Shown here: positions 11,811 through 23,345 of the stretch, piece by piece
How the letters are laid out: every line of letters begins with the position of its first letter
Numbering within the stretch: the stretch's first letter is position 1
From: Periplaneta americana
Lineage: Eukaryota > Arthropoda > Insecta > Blattodea > Blattidae
Assembly (NCBI RefSeq): GCF_040183065.1
Contig: NC_091127.1
Coordinates: 110,425,834 to 110,489,833, forward strand
Direction of reading: 5' to 3'
DNA length: 64,000 nt
Translations under genes and position numbers: made by a program
Notes under the pieces: generated by a model
Database searches by the model: none
Told to the model about the DNA's origin: nothing
What the model saw: the letters and a program-made list of their open reading frames with translations, nothing else

Positions 11811-12767
11811 TAACTCCGCCTATAGGTTGTTCTTTAGAGCCTGTTTGATTATATACTTTGAGATACCGACAAAATGTTGGGGGGGGGGGCATAGCATTGG
11901 AAGGTAATTCTATGTTTGGCAAGTAAATTGGCTTGTTCATTAGTCCTTATCATACACCAGTGGTGATCAATTCATGCTCTAAAGAGCACTCTTCACTGCA
12001 CACAAGCTGTTTGCGAGAGCTGTCCCAATGTTTGAAATGCCAATGTTGCTCCTTTTTGCTTGTGAGTGCACCTGGATGCACACAGTGCTTCATAAGTTGG
12101 TCACCATTGCCGTAACTGTATCCTGGGATCCAAATGAGCTGTTATTTTATAATTTCTGAATAAGGTTTGCAATGTATATGGAGCTGTCTGAACTTGATTC
12201 TTTGGTTCCAACAGCTATAAACAAGCATATTTTTGTATGTATTGCAAAGTCAAAATGATACATTCGTCATAGTGAAGCAATGCAGTTGTCTCTCTTCTGC
12301 TTCTATTTGTACACATAACTGCCATTTATCTTGATGTTGAAAAGCGATTGCAATATAATATTTTATTTCATCTGACTTCTCTCTAGGGAAGTTAGAAGTG
12401 TCTACTGTCTGTATTTATACGAAACATGTTTATGTTTGTGAATTAAATCCTATATGTACAACATGCCAACTGATTTTAATAGTTTACTACATTTATCATA
12501 ATATCATTCAATCCCTTCTTTTGTTAACTCGTCTGAATTAATGTTTTCAGAATTAGGAAATAACGCACTTTACCCTCTAAAATGACATATCTATCACACA
12601 TTTGACTGCACTGATGCTAACAAATGTTTACTGCATGTATCCCTAGTTTTTAATAGAGAAAAATGGTAAGTTCTACAAATTTAAAAATATTTAACGAATA
12701 CTGTCCCAAAATGCACTAATCTGGAGGAAGTGAACTATATTTCTAAGGCAGGGGCACCTGTAAATGG

Positions 12768-13007
12768 AATTCTGCAGTGCTCGGGAAAAGTGACACAAGT
12801 CAGTTTCCATAAACCTTCTTTGATAATTTATTGACAACTTACGGAACATCTGCTAGCTTGGAAAAAAATACATAAGTATTTCTCCCATTACAATAATTCA
12901 TATAGAAAAAAATCAAATCGACATAAACCAGTGTAACTTGTCAATAAATTATCAAAAAAGGTTTGTGGAAACTGACTTATGTCACTTTTCCCAAGCACTG
13001 CAGAATT
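12768..13007. mobile_element. Foldback MITE, about 240 bp, arms about 68 bp
   Basis: The left end AATTCTGCAGTGCTCGGGAA continues through AAGTGACA and CAGTTTCCATAAACC to TTTATTGACAA. It is mirrored at the right by the reverse complement ending in CACTGCAGAATT. The arms are about 90% matched around a central spacer of about 100 bp. It has no coding capacity. The superfamily is unassigned because a target duplication cannot be separated from the palindromic ends. Confidence 0.8.
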
Positions 13008-13129
13008 AATCATTGGTAGTAAGTTTATAATTTGCAGTGGGACTTTCAGATCATTTCTACTTCAGATACTAGTGTATTAGCTGGCAGAGACGTTTCCAAA
13101 TGAAAGACAATTTATAATGAGAGATCTCC

Positions 13130-13339
13130 TTATAAGGTTTTAAACACTGCAGACTTCACAGGCCTGTTGTAAACCATCCTTTTTCTGTTGTCCATAAGAA
13201 CTGTTGTGTAGCAAGATGTGCTGCAAATACAGCATTCCATCGTAGTTTTCTGCCCAAGAGTAGGTCTTTCACTGCAAACCCAGCATTGCCTAATCTTCCC
13301 TATTTTCCATCTTACTCTTACTCTCTGCATACTCTCCAT
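13130..13339 (-). pseudogene. Cys-rich frame, possibly piggyBac-type C-terminal finger
   Basis: A 69-codon minus-strand frame contains K-I-R-Q-C-W-V-C-S-E-R and, downstream, M-E-C-C-I-C. The CxxC pairs loosely resemble the C-terminal cysteine-rich finger of piggyBac transposases (C-x-x-C ... Y-x-C-x-x-C). No transposase core is nearby. It could equally be chance. Confidence 0.25.
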
Positions 13340-13344
13340 ATCTT

Positions 13345-13460
13345 AATGTTGTCTATCATCAGATATCTTCTTCTGCCCCGAATTTTTCTCCTGTTCACCA
13401 TTCCTTCCAGTGCATCCTTCAGTTGGTAGTTTCTTCTCAGCCAGTAACCCAGTCAATTTC
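13345..13460 (-). pseudogene. LINE polyprotein tail fragment (family X)
   Basis: On the minus strand the sequence AAGGATGCACTGGAAGGAAT followed by GGTGAACAGGAGAAA recurs in near-identical form on the plus strand at 33980-34015. Translated, it gives a MEGMVNGRR-like motif that I associate with the end of insect LINE pol ORFs. Only the extreme 3' part is present. Confidence 0.55.
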
Positions 13461-14544
13461 TTTTTCTCTTCCGATCAGTTTCAGCATTATTTTTGCAGAC
13501 TTGAAATACAAACTGAAGAGGGAGTTATCAGTAAAATAGTGATTAGTGGGTTGAGGAACAGTGATTCTGACTGGATCAGGCTTTTTGTTACATGTAATAA
13601 ATATAGAGAATGGGACATCTCATTTTACTTCCCTTCCAAAGGGATCCATGTTAAGGATTTTTACAGTCCCTTGAAACACCCATTGTTGTCAGGTAGGTGT
13701 GAACACATGTGCTTGAATTCAACAGCAAGTAAGAGTTAAAACTAGACTACTGAAGCATTTCTTCATTGAAAAACCTATCACTCTCCATGATACATGGGTT
13801 GAGTGACAAGCACAATAACCATCAAACCACCGAGACATGTTATAGATCCATTTTAACATACCTATGGAATTAAAATTCTTTCACTCTTTTAAAGTAATTG
13901 TAAAAGTTTATGGTGACATATGCTGTCAAGCAAGAGCTCAGGAAGACTGAAATTTGTTGCTTTTAACTTCTGTTACATGCCAATGTTCTATAGTTTACCA
14001 TTTATATACCAGCCTTATATGGTATCTCGTGGGCAATAACTCTGTCAGTAAATTGGTCTACACAACTGAGTGCATATGGGTGAATGATGAACAGTCAAAT
14101 AAACGCTATATAAAAAAATGTTATTTCTTACTACAGTTTTCTAGATTGAATTAAAAAAACTGAGGAGAGAATAGTTTGGGAACTATTCATTTTTAGAGAA
14201 TCATCTGATTATAATTATCACCTCAGTAACATGATGAAAAAATTGCCAGTAAGTAACAGATGTATCCAGTTATGGGAAACATTACATAGCAAATATATTT
14301 GGAAGTTGTCATTCTCAATATTACAAGGTTAAATAATGAGGGGAAGAAATATACCCTCATGCAGAATTAATATACTTGATGGCTATGCTGATAACTTTTT
14401 CAGATGAAAAGACTGACACAACTGAATGAAAAGTGGGAAAAATTCTTGGGTCAAAACTGACTTATCTTAAAATCATATGATGTGTCATCATCATAGTAAC
14501 AGAGATTTTATAACGTGAACTACTGCTTATATTTAGCAAAATAC

Positions 14545-14735
14545 GCCTAAATCTCATCCTTGATTTGGAATAAACACAAATTTTATTTAACTTAAATTAA
14601 AACCTTCTATTAGTATGAAGAAACTGTTATTTTTTTCGTACTTATTGTAAATCGATATGAGACTAATCTGAATTACTGCTGGTTCATATCACTGGATCTT
14701 GAGCTCCTTTTTGGGTAGTTAGGTAAGAGTTTTTT
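14545..14735. repeat. Dispersed direct repeat (copy 1)
   Basis: The block CATCCTTGATTTGGAATAAA through TTTTTTCGTACTTATTGTAA and GGATCTTGAGCT is repeated at 14955-15305 with scattered differences. The second copy is split by the hairpin insertion at 15087-15250. No coding capacity; origin unknown. Confidence 0.8.
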
Positions 14736-14954
14736 AATAACTATTTTTTGTCTAAAAGGAAAGTTTCCATTAGTTCAAAACAGTAAAATCAGACAAGTAT
14801 GACTAGCATTCTAAAATTGTTTTACGAAGTACTACTGTGGAGAACTGAATTACCTGTAAATGGTGAAAAATGAATTTGCTTTCTCAGATATGTTTCTAGA
14901 GTAGGTAAAGTACCAAATGAATGTTGTACCTATATATTATAACTAGTGTTTCTC

Positions 14955-15305
14955 CTTACATCCTTGATTTGCAACAAACACTAATTTTATTTAGCCCAAA
15001 TTAAAACCTTCCATTAGTATGAATCAGTTATTTTTTTCGTACTTATTGTAAATCGATTTGAGACTAACATGAACTAGGTACTGTTATATATATTTTGATG
15101 TACCGAAGTACATATGATATTTCCACGCAGATATTCTGCGTCATCACATGATGAAAGAGAGATGGAACGGAGAAAAATTCTCTCCGGCGCCGGGATTTGA
15201 ACCCGGGTTTTCAGCGAGAATTTTTCTCCGTTCCATCTCTCTTTCATCATTAGGTACTGTTAGTTAATATTACTGGATCTTGAGCTACCTTTTTGAATAG
15301 TTAGG
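14955..15305. repeat. Dispersed direct repeat (copy 2, interrupted)
   Basis: Second copy of the 14545-14735 block. It is interrupted at 15087 by a 164-bp hairpin element flanked by TAGGTACTGTTA. Removing the element and one duplication restores collinearity with copy 1 across the GGATCTTGAGCT block. Confidence 0.8.
15087..15250 (+). mobile_element. tRNA-like hairpin element, short form, 12-bp TSD
   Basis: Flanked by TAGGTACTGTTA at 15075-15086 and 15251-15262. The head contains two small stem-loops (ATGTAC-CGAA-GTACAT and GCAGA-TAT-TCTGC). Perfect 35-base inverted arms follow, beginning ATGATGAAAGAGAGATGGAA and ending CTCTTTCATCAT. The loop retains a B-box complement (GGATTTGAACCCGGG). It is an internally shortened relative of the elements at 37572 and 50760/54127. 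The duplication length points to LINE-type integration and not to a cut-and-paste transposase. Confidence 0.88.
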
Positions 15306-15307
15306 TT

Positions 15308-15546
15308 AACTCGGAATGAAATTAAACACAGAATAAATATGGGAAATGCCTGTTATCATTCAGTTGAGAAGTTTTTGTCATCTAGTCTGCTGTCAAAAAA
15401 TCTGAAAGTTAGAATTTATAAAACAGTTACATTACAGGTTGTTCTGTGTGGTTGATAAACTTGGACTCTCACTTTGAAAGAGAAACAGAGATTAAGGGTG
15501 TTTGAGAATAAGGTTCTTAGAAAATATTTGGGGCTAAGAGGGATGA
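15308..15546 (+). pseudogene. LINE fragment (family L), internal
   Basis: Shares long identical stretches, including AGAAGTTTTTGTCATCTAGT and AGGGTGTTTGAGAATAAGGT, with the LINE copies at 18603-19506 and 31975-32525. Only the region just after the RT domain is present, ending abruptly at GGGATGAAGCA. Frame breaks show it is inactive. Confidence 0.85.
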
Positions 15547-16199
15547 AGCATTCTAAAATTATTTTTACAAAGTACTACTGTGGAGATCTGAATTGCTTGT
15601 AAATGGTGAAAAATGAATTTGCTTTCTCATATACGTTTCTAGAGTAAAGTCCCAAATGGATATTGTATATAACTAGTGCTTCTCCTTAATTTCTTGCGAA
15701 TTTTATTCATATTATTCCACACTTACAATGCAATTACCCAATTAACACACAAATTCACTGAATAATGTAGTGAAATACAGCAGAGTCCCAGAAACTCGAC
15801 ATCTGCAGAAGCTTCTCTATTTTTTTTTCATAGCGGATAAATCATGAAATAAGCCTTATTTTATTACACTGGCCGAGCAGTCTGAATATAGGCAGTAATT
15901 TTTGGAACATTCTGTACTGTAATACATAATAACAAGTGACTTGTACGGAGAAACTCCTACCTATTCCTAGGTAGCAGCTTTTGAAGGTGGGACAGCTCGC
16001 ATCAATTACTCATCACTCACTGCATTCCTTTCTATTTTTGCCAGGGTGGATTTTTCCACCGAAAAATACATTGTGACGATTGAATGATATGCAGTACCTG
16101 CACGAATTTCTTCCAGTTAAACTTTTCGTGGATTGGACTTAACATTTCTAAGTGAATTATTGTGAGGGAAAGTTTTCAATTGAGTGCTGTATGGTTTTA

Positions 16200-16480
16200 C
16201 CAATGAAAATATCGAGTGAGAAGAAGAGAAACAAAACAATGTGACTATGGAAATGAAACTGTATGCGTTAAAGAGACTGGATAGCAAGGAAAATATGAAT
16301 AAAATTATAATGGATTTAGAAGTTGGACAGACGACAATAATTGGCTGGAAAGAGAAGAGAGTCTTAATGCATCAAAAGAATATCTACCGAGTCTTTAAAG
16401 ACAAGAAAAAATATGAACGGAGATAAAAACAAAAAAGTAAGCGAGGCACTGTATCTATGGTTTAGGCATAAGAAATGCGC
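16200..16480 (+). pseudogene. Tigger-like transposase, N-terminal HTH part
   Basis: Frame-shifted coding remains. Blocks include KRLDSKENMNKIIMDLEVGQ with TTIIGW (HTH_psq-like helix-turn-helix), then a basic linker and EALYLWFRHKK, matching the region between the two CENP-B-type DNA-binding domains. The order and wording parallel the copy at 58890. Broken by frameshifts and then by the LINE insertion near 16485. Confidence 0.7.
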
Positions 16481-16484
16481 ACAA

Positions 16485-17520
16485 GTGTGCATAGGTTGTT
16501 GGTTAGTCTTCGATGCTAGGTTCGGTCACTGTTTTCAGGCACTCTGTACACTGCAGGACGTGGTACTTATCACACCTTACACCACAGAATTTACACACAC
16601 ACTTCTCGGACACTGTATGAAATTGTGTTGTGGTGCACACTTCTTTGAAGTGAAATCCATGCACTGCTAGTGTTGTTACTACATTCCTCATGTGTTGATT
16701 AGTCCCAGTCCAGCTTTGGTCCACCAAGGCGCTAGTGGCGTAGAACTCGTCGTCTATATTGTTCCTCTTCTATGTATTCTCTTCCAGAAATTGCTTGTAC
16801 ATGTCTGTGGATGGCAGAATGCCATAGATCCTAATCAGAAAGGGTTCTCTTGTTAACACATAGACCAACCTGGATGGTGTGAATTTCGACACTCCTAATA
16901 GCCTTTTCAGATATGTGGCTTTAACTTTTTCCCATGCTTTCAAATCCTTTTTCTTTAAATAGTCCCAAACCATGTCTATGCCATAGGTGAGGATGGGTAT
17001 AATATTTGCATGGAACAGCTTCATAGCTGCTTCAACAGATATGTCCTGTAGGTGTCGTATGTTGTTGATGGCTCTAGTGGCGGTTGTGACATTTTCTTCA
17101 GCATGTAGACCGAAAGTGGTTTCTGTTGTCTGGAATGTCACTCCATGATATTTGAAGGAGTTTGTGATTTTTATGTCATCACCTTTGTATGATAAGATGT
17201 CTTGAGCCTTCTGTTTCCCTCCTCTTTGGAAAGTCATCTGTAGTGTCTTTTCCTTGTTTATTGTTACGTTTATTTTGGTCTGCCCAGGTTCCAAGTCTGT
17301 TGAAGGTGTGCTGTAGGTCTTTATGTTCTTTGCTGTCATGACCATGTCATTGGCGTATATATAGATATTCGTTGGGGCATGGTTGTCCTTTATGCACATT
17401 ACATCTGCAGTTGCTACGTTAAAGAGGAGTGGACTCAGTAGGTCTCCTTGTAGTACCCCGTTTGTCTGCAGAATGGGCCTGGAGTGGGTTGCACCATCTT
17501 GTACTGCAATGCAGAATTAT
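16485..17520 (-). mobile_element. LINE (family M) inserted into the Tigger element
   Basis: Minus-strand RT segment. The frame 17399-16770 (209 codons) plus its extension upstream to about 17470 shows a GVLQGDLLSPLLFN block, then IYIYANDMVMTAKN (RT catalytic box) and the thumb region (ILTYGIDMVW, LKAWEKVKATYLKRLLG). After a frameshift near 16770 the C-terminus continues, with a cysteine cluster C-x2-C ... C-x2-C (about 16510-16570). The RT box reads YAND in place of YADD, so a catalytic Asp is lost. 5'-truncated. Clade not determined. Confidence 0.8.
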
Positions 17521-17524
17521 GTAA

Positions 17525-17840
17525 CACTGATTACAGGACCCCATATTGTAGGAGAAAACGCGCAAATTTTATGAGAAATTTCAGGAAGAAGGCAAGTCTG
17601 GATTTACTGCTAGCACTGGGAGACTCGACAGGTGGAACAAGTGCTATGGAATCAAGCAACTGAGTGTTTGTGGTAAAAAATTTTCTGTCGACATGGAAAG
17701 TGTTCACAAATTTAAAGAAAATTTTCACAAATTTATTGAAGAAGAGGGTCTTACTGGAGATCAGTTTTATAATTATTGTAATGAGACAGGTTTGAATTTC
17801 CAAACACTGCCTTTGAAAACTCTTGAACTTTCACTTTCTT
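17525..17840 (+). pseudogene. Tigger-like transposase, CENP-B HTH to start of DDE domain
   Basis: After the LINE the frame resumes: FQEEGKSGFTASTGRLDRWN, then a KQLSV block, FHKFIEEEGLTGDQFYN and an N-E-T-G-L block. This matches the Tigger 'G-W-L-x-R-F ... I-K-Q-L-S-x-x-G-E ... L-x-x-x-Q-I-Y-N-x-D-E-T-G-L' segment. The first catalytic position is YNYCNETGL where the family has YNADETGL, so the catalytic Asp is not intact. The remainder of the DDE domain is deleted before the right TIR. Confidence 0.8.
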
Positions 17841-17944
17841 AATGTACTGTATCCTGAAATAATGTGTTTTATATAATGCTTGTATGAGTCTGTAAAACTC
17901 GACAACCTCTCAGTCCACATTAGGTCGAGTTTATGAGACTACTG

Positions 17945-18470
17945 TATTTATTTTTAAAACAAATGCTGACTCCAGATTATCATTTATTACCATTAAAATT
18001 AAGTAAAGCCTGAACTTGTCTCCTGCTACTTTTCTTCTCCCTTTACCAATTTCCAAAACATGTTTCCAACACTCGCTCTGCCATCTCAAACTGCCAAAAA
18101 CTCTAAAGGTATCTTTATTTGTTAGGTAGACAATAATGCATTTTACGGTCTTTGTAGAAGTTCTAATGGTATGCATGAGTTAAAGGAACAGACCGACACT
18201 GCTGTAACAAGAATGGGGGAAAGATGAAAGAAAGGGAGGGAACTCCTGTTTCTGCTCCTCACTTGATCTCTTTATTTGTTGAGTAACAACATACAACATT
18301 ACATAAAAATAATGCTGACTAGAGAACTAAGAAGACAATTTTTAAGATTTTGGTGTGTGATGTGCAGTTAAGAAGGCAAACAGTAGATAATAATGTATTC
18401 ATTTTCGAACACTTTAGCAGGAAGTCGTTACAGTGAATGGTTGAGTTACACTGTGAAGAATGTGCAGGGG
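17945..18470. other. Unassigned spacer
   Basis: Sequence between the Tigger element and the mariner remains. No TIR or coding block recognised. Confidence 0.35.
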
Positions 18471-18479
18471 CCCAGTCAC

Positions 18480-20580
18480 TGCGATTTAAGTTAACATTCT
18501 GTCATTAAGTTCTTGACTACTGAAGGTGTCCCTCCAATTGAAATTCACCGAAGAATGCTAGCTGTATATGGTGAGTGTGTTGATGTGAGTACTATGTGTT
18601 GGTAATATGCCATTAGGGAAGTTCAGGATAATAGACAGGGTTTGGAGTTGAATGGGTTACATCAGCTTCTTGTCTATGCGGATGACGTGAATATGCTAGG
18701 AGAAAATCCACAAACGATTAGGGAAAACGCGGAAATTCTAGTTGAAGCAAGTAAAGCGATAGGGTTGGAAGTAAATCCCGAAAAGACTAAGTATATGATT
18801 ATGTCTCGTGACCAGAATATAGTACGAAATGGAACTATAAAAATTGGAATTTATCTTTCGAAGAGGTGGAAAAATTCAAATATCTTGGAGCAACAGTAAC
18901 AAATATAAATGACACTCAGGAGGAAATTCACGCAGAATAAATATGGGAAATGCGTGTTATTATTTGGTTGAGAAGTTTTTGTCATCTAGTCTTCTGTCAA
19001 AAAATCTGAAAGTTAGAATTTATAAAACAGTTATATTACTAGTTATTCTGTATGGTTGTGAAACTTGGACTCTCACTTTGAGAGAGGAACAGAGATTAAG
19101 GGTGTTTGAGAATAAGGTTCTTAGGAAAATATTTGGGGCTAAAAGGGATGAAGTGACAGGAGAATGGAGAAAGTTACACAACGCAGAGCTGCACGCATTG
19201 TATTCTTCACCTGACATAATTAGGAACATAAAATCCAGATGTTTGAGATGGGCAGGACATGTAGCACATATGGGCGAATCCAGAAATGCATATATTGTTA
19301 GTTGGGAGGCCGGAGGAAAAAAAGACCTTTGGGGAGGCCGAGACGTAGGTGGGAAGATAATATTAAAATGGATTTGAGGGAGGTGGGATATGATGGAAGA
19401 GACTGGATTAATCTTGCTCAGGATAGGGACCAATGGCAGGCTTATGTGAGGGCGACAATAAACCTCCGGGTTCCTTAAAAGCCATTAAGTAAGTAAGTAA
19501 GTAACAATGTGTTGGTGGGCTAGGAAGTGTAAAGATGGTGAGACAGGAACATCTGACTTGCATGACAATCAATAACCTGGACATCCTGTGATAGCAACTA
19601 GTGAGCTTCTCAAGGAAAATGTTGATAGACTGATTCATGATGTTTGCTGCATCACTCAGAGACAAACTCCTGGCATAATCGACAATTCACAAAAGCGTGT
19701 AGGTCAGTCACATTGGTTTGCTTGGATACCAGAAAGTTTGTGCATGATGGGAACCCTGGATGCTGATACTTGAAATCAAAGTGTAGACACTTTAAATTTG
19801 CCAGGAACTTTTGTTGCATTACGAGAATGAAGGTGATGAGTTTCTGTACACAATTGTAACCAAAGACGAAATGTGGGTACACCACTACGAAGCAGAGACG
19901 AAATGTCTCCATAGACTATCGGAACAAAGAGAAACAGAAGTTCATGTCATAGTCTTCAACTGGGAAAGTGATGGCATCAGTTTTCTGGGATGCAGATTGT
20001 GTTATCCACATTGATTTCCCTGAAAAGGGAACAACAATCAACTCTGCATGTTACATCACAACGCTCTGAACTTCAAATCAGCAAGTGAGGATGGTTCCAG
20101 AGGAAAAGGGAAATGTTCTGCAGCACAACAATGCCAGGCTTCACACATCACGTGTACTACAAGAACTTGATAAACTGAACCTCACGATAATATGGCATCC
20201 ACCATACAGTCCAGATTTGACACCCTCCAATTCCCATCTTTTCTTAAGCATAAAGATGATCTCTGGGGGACAGCATTATGCATCTAATGAAGAAAATGAA
20301 TGGGCTGTGAGAAGCTGATTGTGCATATCGATGGTGGACTTCCTCCTGATAGCTTCATAAAACTTGTACAGACACAGAAACAAATTCAGGTGGCTCAAAT
20401 TTTGTTTCTGAGTCAGTACATCATTGGCAGAAGTGCATTAAGCTATCTGGTGATTAAGTTCAAAAGTGAATGTATGTAAATAAAGGGCACATTGTAAGGA
20501 TTATTTCTGCATTTGATTTAGTAAAATATTTTCATCCAAACATGAATTACGAGGCATTACTTTTCATTTGATCCTTGTAC
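18480..20580 (+). mobile_element. mariner-like element, split by a LINE
   Basis: Transposase blocks on the plus strand: IKFLTTEGVPPIEIHRRMLA at about 18500-18560, interrupted at 18602. The element resumes at 19507 and continues with KDEMWVHHYEAETK (about 19863), FNWESDGISF, VLQHNNARLHTSRV (about 20115) and PYSPDLTPSNSHLF (about 20200). These are mariner D,D34D landmarks, but the second and third catalytic Asp positions read Asn (HNNARLH, PSN), and frameshifts occur. A clear 5' TIR was not found. The 3' end is near GAGGCATTACTTTTCATTTG at 20551-20570. Confidence 0.85.
18603..19506 (+). mobile_element. LINE (family L), 5'-truncated, 9-bp TSD, (TAAG)n tail
   Basis: The insertion is flanked by ATGTGTTGG at 18594-18602 and 19507-19515. 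It starts inside RT: the block [15 protein letters not shown] keeps the YADD box (about 18667-18710), followed by [13 protein letters not shown]. The post-RT region follows (ILYGCETWTL, ENKVLRKIFGAKRDEV, CLRWAGHVAHMG). It ends in TAAGTAAGTAAGTAA at about 19489-19504. Frameshifts near 18850, 18930 and 19320 make it a pseudogene. Related copies are at 15308 and 31975. Confidence 0.92.
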
Positions 20581-20984
20581 AATCTTAGAACTTCTGACAC
20601 TGCCTTATAAATTGTTGTTTGTGTTTTTTTTTTTTTAATGCAGCATTTACTATTCACTACTATAACTTCATTGCAAATGTGTATCCACCATTTTCTTCTT
20701 TCACAAATAGCAGTCTCTCATCAGTGCTATAAACAACAGTCTGACTTATGTTCTGAAATATCCATTACATGTTAAATGATGGATTCCTTAAACTGACGAA
20801 TTGCCATAGGTCTGCTCAAAGACACAGGCAGCCTCATAACCAGTTTGCAGAGTTAATATCTGAAGAGTTTGCAGACCAAGTTCCAGGAAAAATGGCCTTA
20901 TGAAAACACAATCCCCAAAAATGTTACATAAACATTCTTTTGCCATGTTAAGATGGGAGAGGTATGTGTGTATGTATATAAGTA

Positions 20985-21900
20985 TGTATTTATTCACACT
21001 GCAAATGGATAAATACTCAGTGGCAGTGGTAACTAATTACACTCAATAAACACAGTTAATACAATTAATAATTAATAATATAATAATAATAATAATTAAT
21101 AACAATAATATAATAAAATTAACAAGGAACATCCTAAATTAAATGAAGCACAATCACTTAAAATGACACTTAAAGTAAATCTAATTTGTATCTTAAACCT
21201 AAGTTCGAACTAAAAACCCACGAGTATGAATGTTCATATATGCACAAGTAACTTTCAGCACTACACTCATTTCACTATCACCTCACTCAATGCACTGGCA
21301 CTACGACACATTTCACCGATACTATGCTGATTTCACTAACACTTCAAAAACATTTCACTGTTCAAATACTTTGCTCTACCACTAGAAACTATAAAACTTC
21401 ACTGACACAACACACTTTTTCACTGATACAACAGTTCAAATAACAAAACATCAATTACATCCTTTAAATATTGTGCATAATATACTACTGTCTATTAGTA
21501 AAGTCCTTAAACCTATTTTTAAATACATTTTTGGTTATTGGTAAAGCCTTTAGTAAGTCTGCAGGTAAAGCATTCTAGTCCCTGATAGTACGATTGAGAA
21601 AAGAAAACTTTCCAGTGTCCATCCTCTGTCTTCTTTTCCTCAATTTATGTAAGTGATCATTCCTTGAAGAGTAATTTGGCAGCTGCAATCTATTTTTTCT
21701 CTCCAGACAGGCTCACCTCTGTATGTTTTGAACACTGTGCATAATCGAATTCGCGCTCTCTTGTCCATGAGTGTGTCCCATTTTAATGTTGAATTATTAC
21801 GACAATGCTTGAGAGCCCATTTTTGAACTTTTCTAATGTCTTAATATGTTCTGATCAGTAAGGATCCCAACATGCAGCACCATATTCCATTACTGGACGA
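20985..21900 (-). mobile_element. Jockey/CR1-like LINE 3' end
   Basis: On the minus strand, from about 21900, the frame gives IRKVQKWALKHCRNNSTLKW, then DKRARIRLCTVFKTYRGEP (the post-RT region), and further frame-shifted text resembling the 'FFxRTIxxWNxLPxxLxxA' end of Jockey/CR1-type pol ORFs. A 3' UTR of about 450 bp with ATA-repeat tracts (21061-21120) runs to a terminal AATAAATA near 20990. Multiple stops are present. The clade is inferred from the tail motif. Confidence 0.6.
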
Positions 21901-21904
21901 CCTA

Positions 21905-23205
21905 CGAACTACGAGGTGTACCATCCTGTATTCAAGGTTTTGATCTCATAAAGCATATTCAAATAATGCTGTCCGTTAACTGAAAACATCATCAATGGCT
22001 CCTCGACAGCCCAGTGTAGACTCTGGCTTTCCCAGAAGCTTCTTCCACTTCTCCCTATTAAGAACCTTGCTCTTCTAGTTCCTTTCTCCAAGCAGTTAAA
22101 TTGTAACTGTAACAGTTTTTGTTATTTCTTCTTCAATATCTTAAGAAAATGTATGGTCCAATTATAAAATGACTTGTGAAATCACACCAAATGGTAACGT
22201 TCAAATCGTTAAGTCCTTATTGGATGACCGAATGTGAATTAATGAAAAGACATCATAAAACTGTGTATATTCACACAACTGAGTTGGAAATCCGCTTTAA
22301 GAACAAAACACATTATCAAGCCTCTGTGGATCCACCTGAACATGAGCTAATGTTTGCAAAGCAAAATCATTTCATTAACTTCATCTCTTTTTTTCAGTTC
22401 AACAGAATTTGAGTTTTATATGGATACAGTTTAAGTTGCCTTTTAGTATAAAGTATACTGATGTACTGCTCATCTCCAGACAACTTGCTTCATTATTGAC
22501 ACTGCATACTTCATAGTGGTTTTCATAAATTTTGAGTTTCTTTACAAACTTCAGCAAGTACATCTGTTGCCATTGTAAATTTCCTGATTTCTTTTGCACC
22601 TGTAGTAACCAATTTCTTTAAAATTGATTACAAACTTCTGGAAAGAACTCAAACTGCGTCCAAATTCGTAACATCATCTGATGAGTTTGCAGAGTTAATA
22701 CCATTTCTTTTATAAATAGAAATTAATAAAACACCTTTTTACTTTAGTTAATGCACTGAAATTTTCAAACTCAAATAAGAGTATTATTGTATAACAAAAA
22801 CAAACTGGTTACAATGACAATTCCATTTCTTGTATAATAAGGGAATATTGGAAGTTTTAAGAATGTGTAAAAATAAAGATATGAACAATTAAAATTCTCT
22901 TACTTTTGAAAACTCCTATACAGTATATGTACTGCAATGAGGACTGTCAATTATAGAACTAAACCAATGTAGAATAAACAAAATTAAATTATATGCTAGC
23001 AAATTTTCTAAAAAAAAATAGCCGCCCTAAATATGGGTTCGATAAATTGGCCTACTAATCATTTCACAATGAACAATGATTAAAAACAATTATGTGACAA
23101 TTTGAAAGAAAAAAACATTAAGATAAGTTAAATGATAAGAAAACATAGGAAATCATTTGCAATAAAAGTTTCTTGGGTACAAATGATTACTAATTATAGC
23201 TAAGG
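21905..23205. other. No recognised feature
   Basis: AT-rich intergenic DNA. Open frames at 22176-22412 and 22599-22399 show no domain and are low-complexity. Confidence 0.35.
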
Positions 23206-23215
23206 ATGATTTTAA

Positions 23216-23341
23216 CCCTTTTCAGTTCCATGTCGGGTGACATCCGCCACTGCAATATCCATGTTGCAGTCCCACGGCGGGCAGCATCCGACACATTTCT
23301 CGCGCAGACTGACTGCGGTATTTAAATCCGACCACAAAGGG
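23216..23341. mobile_element. Small TTAA-flanked MITE (piggyBac-type target)
   Basis: A 126-bp insert bounded by TTAA at 23212-23215 and 23342-23345. The ends are CCCTTTTCAG and CACAAAGGG, so the first six bases are inverted. It is clearly GC-richer than its surroundings (a CCACGGCGGGCAGC block) and lies at the 3' end of the LINE at 23346-24995. Called from the TTAA signature; no autonomous partner is present. Confidence 0.55.
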
Positions 23342-23345
23342 TTAA

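Larger units (their letters stand above)
15778..17944 (+). mobile_element. pogo/Tigger-like DNA transposon, disrupted by a LINE
   Basis: Terminal inverted repeats: CAGCAGAGTCCCAGAAACTC at the left and the complement of CAGTAGTCTCATAAACTCGA at the right. Both are next to a TA dinucleotide (15776-15777 and 17945-17946), the target of pogo elements. Transposase remains lie on the plus strand in two blocks, about 16200-16480 and 17525-17840, separated by a minus-strand LINE. A second, more degraded relative is at 58890-59470. Confidence 0.85.
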
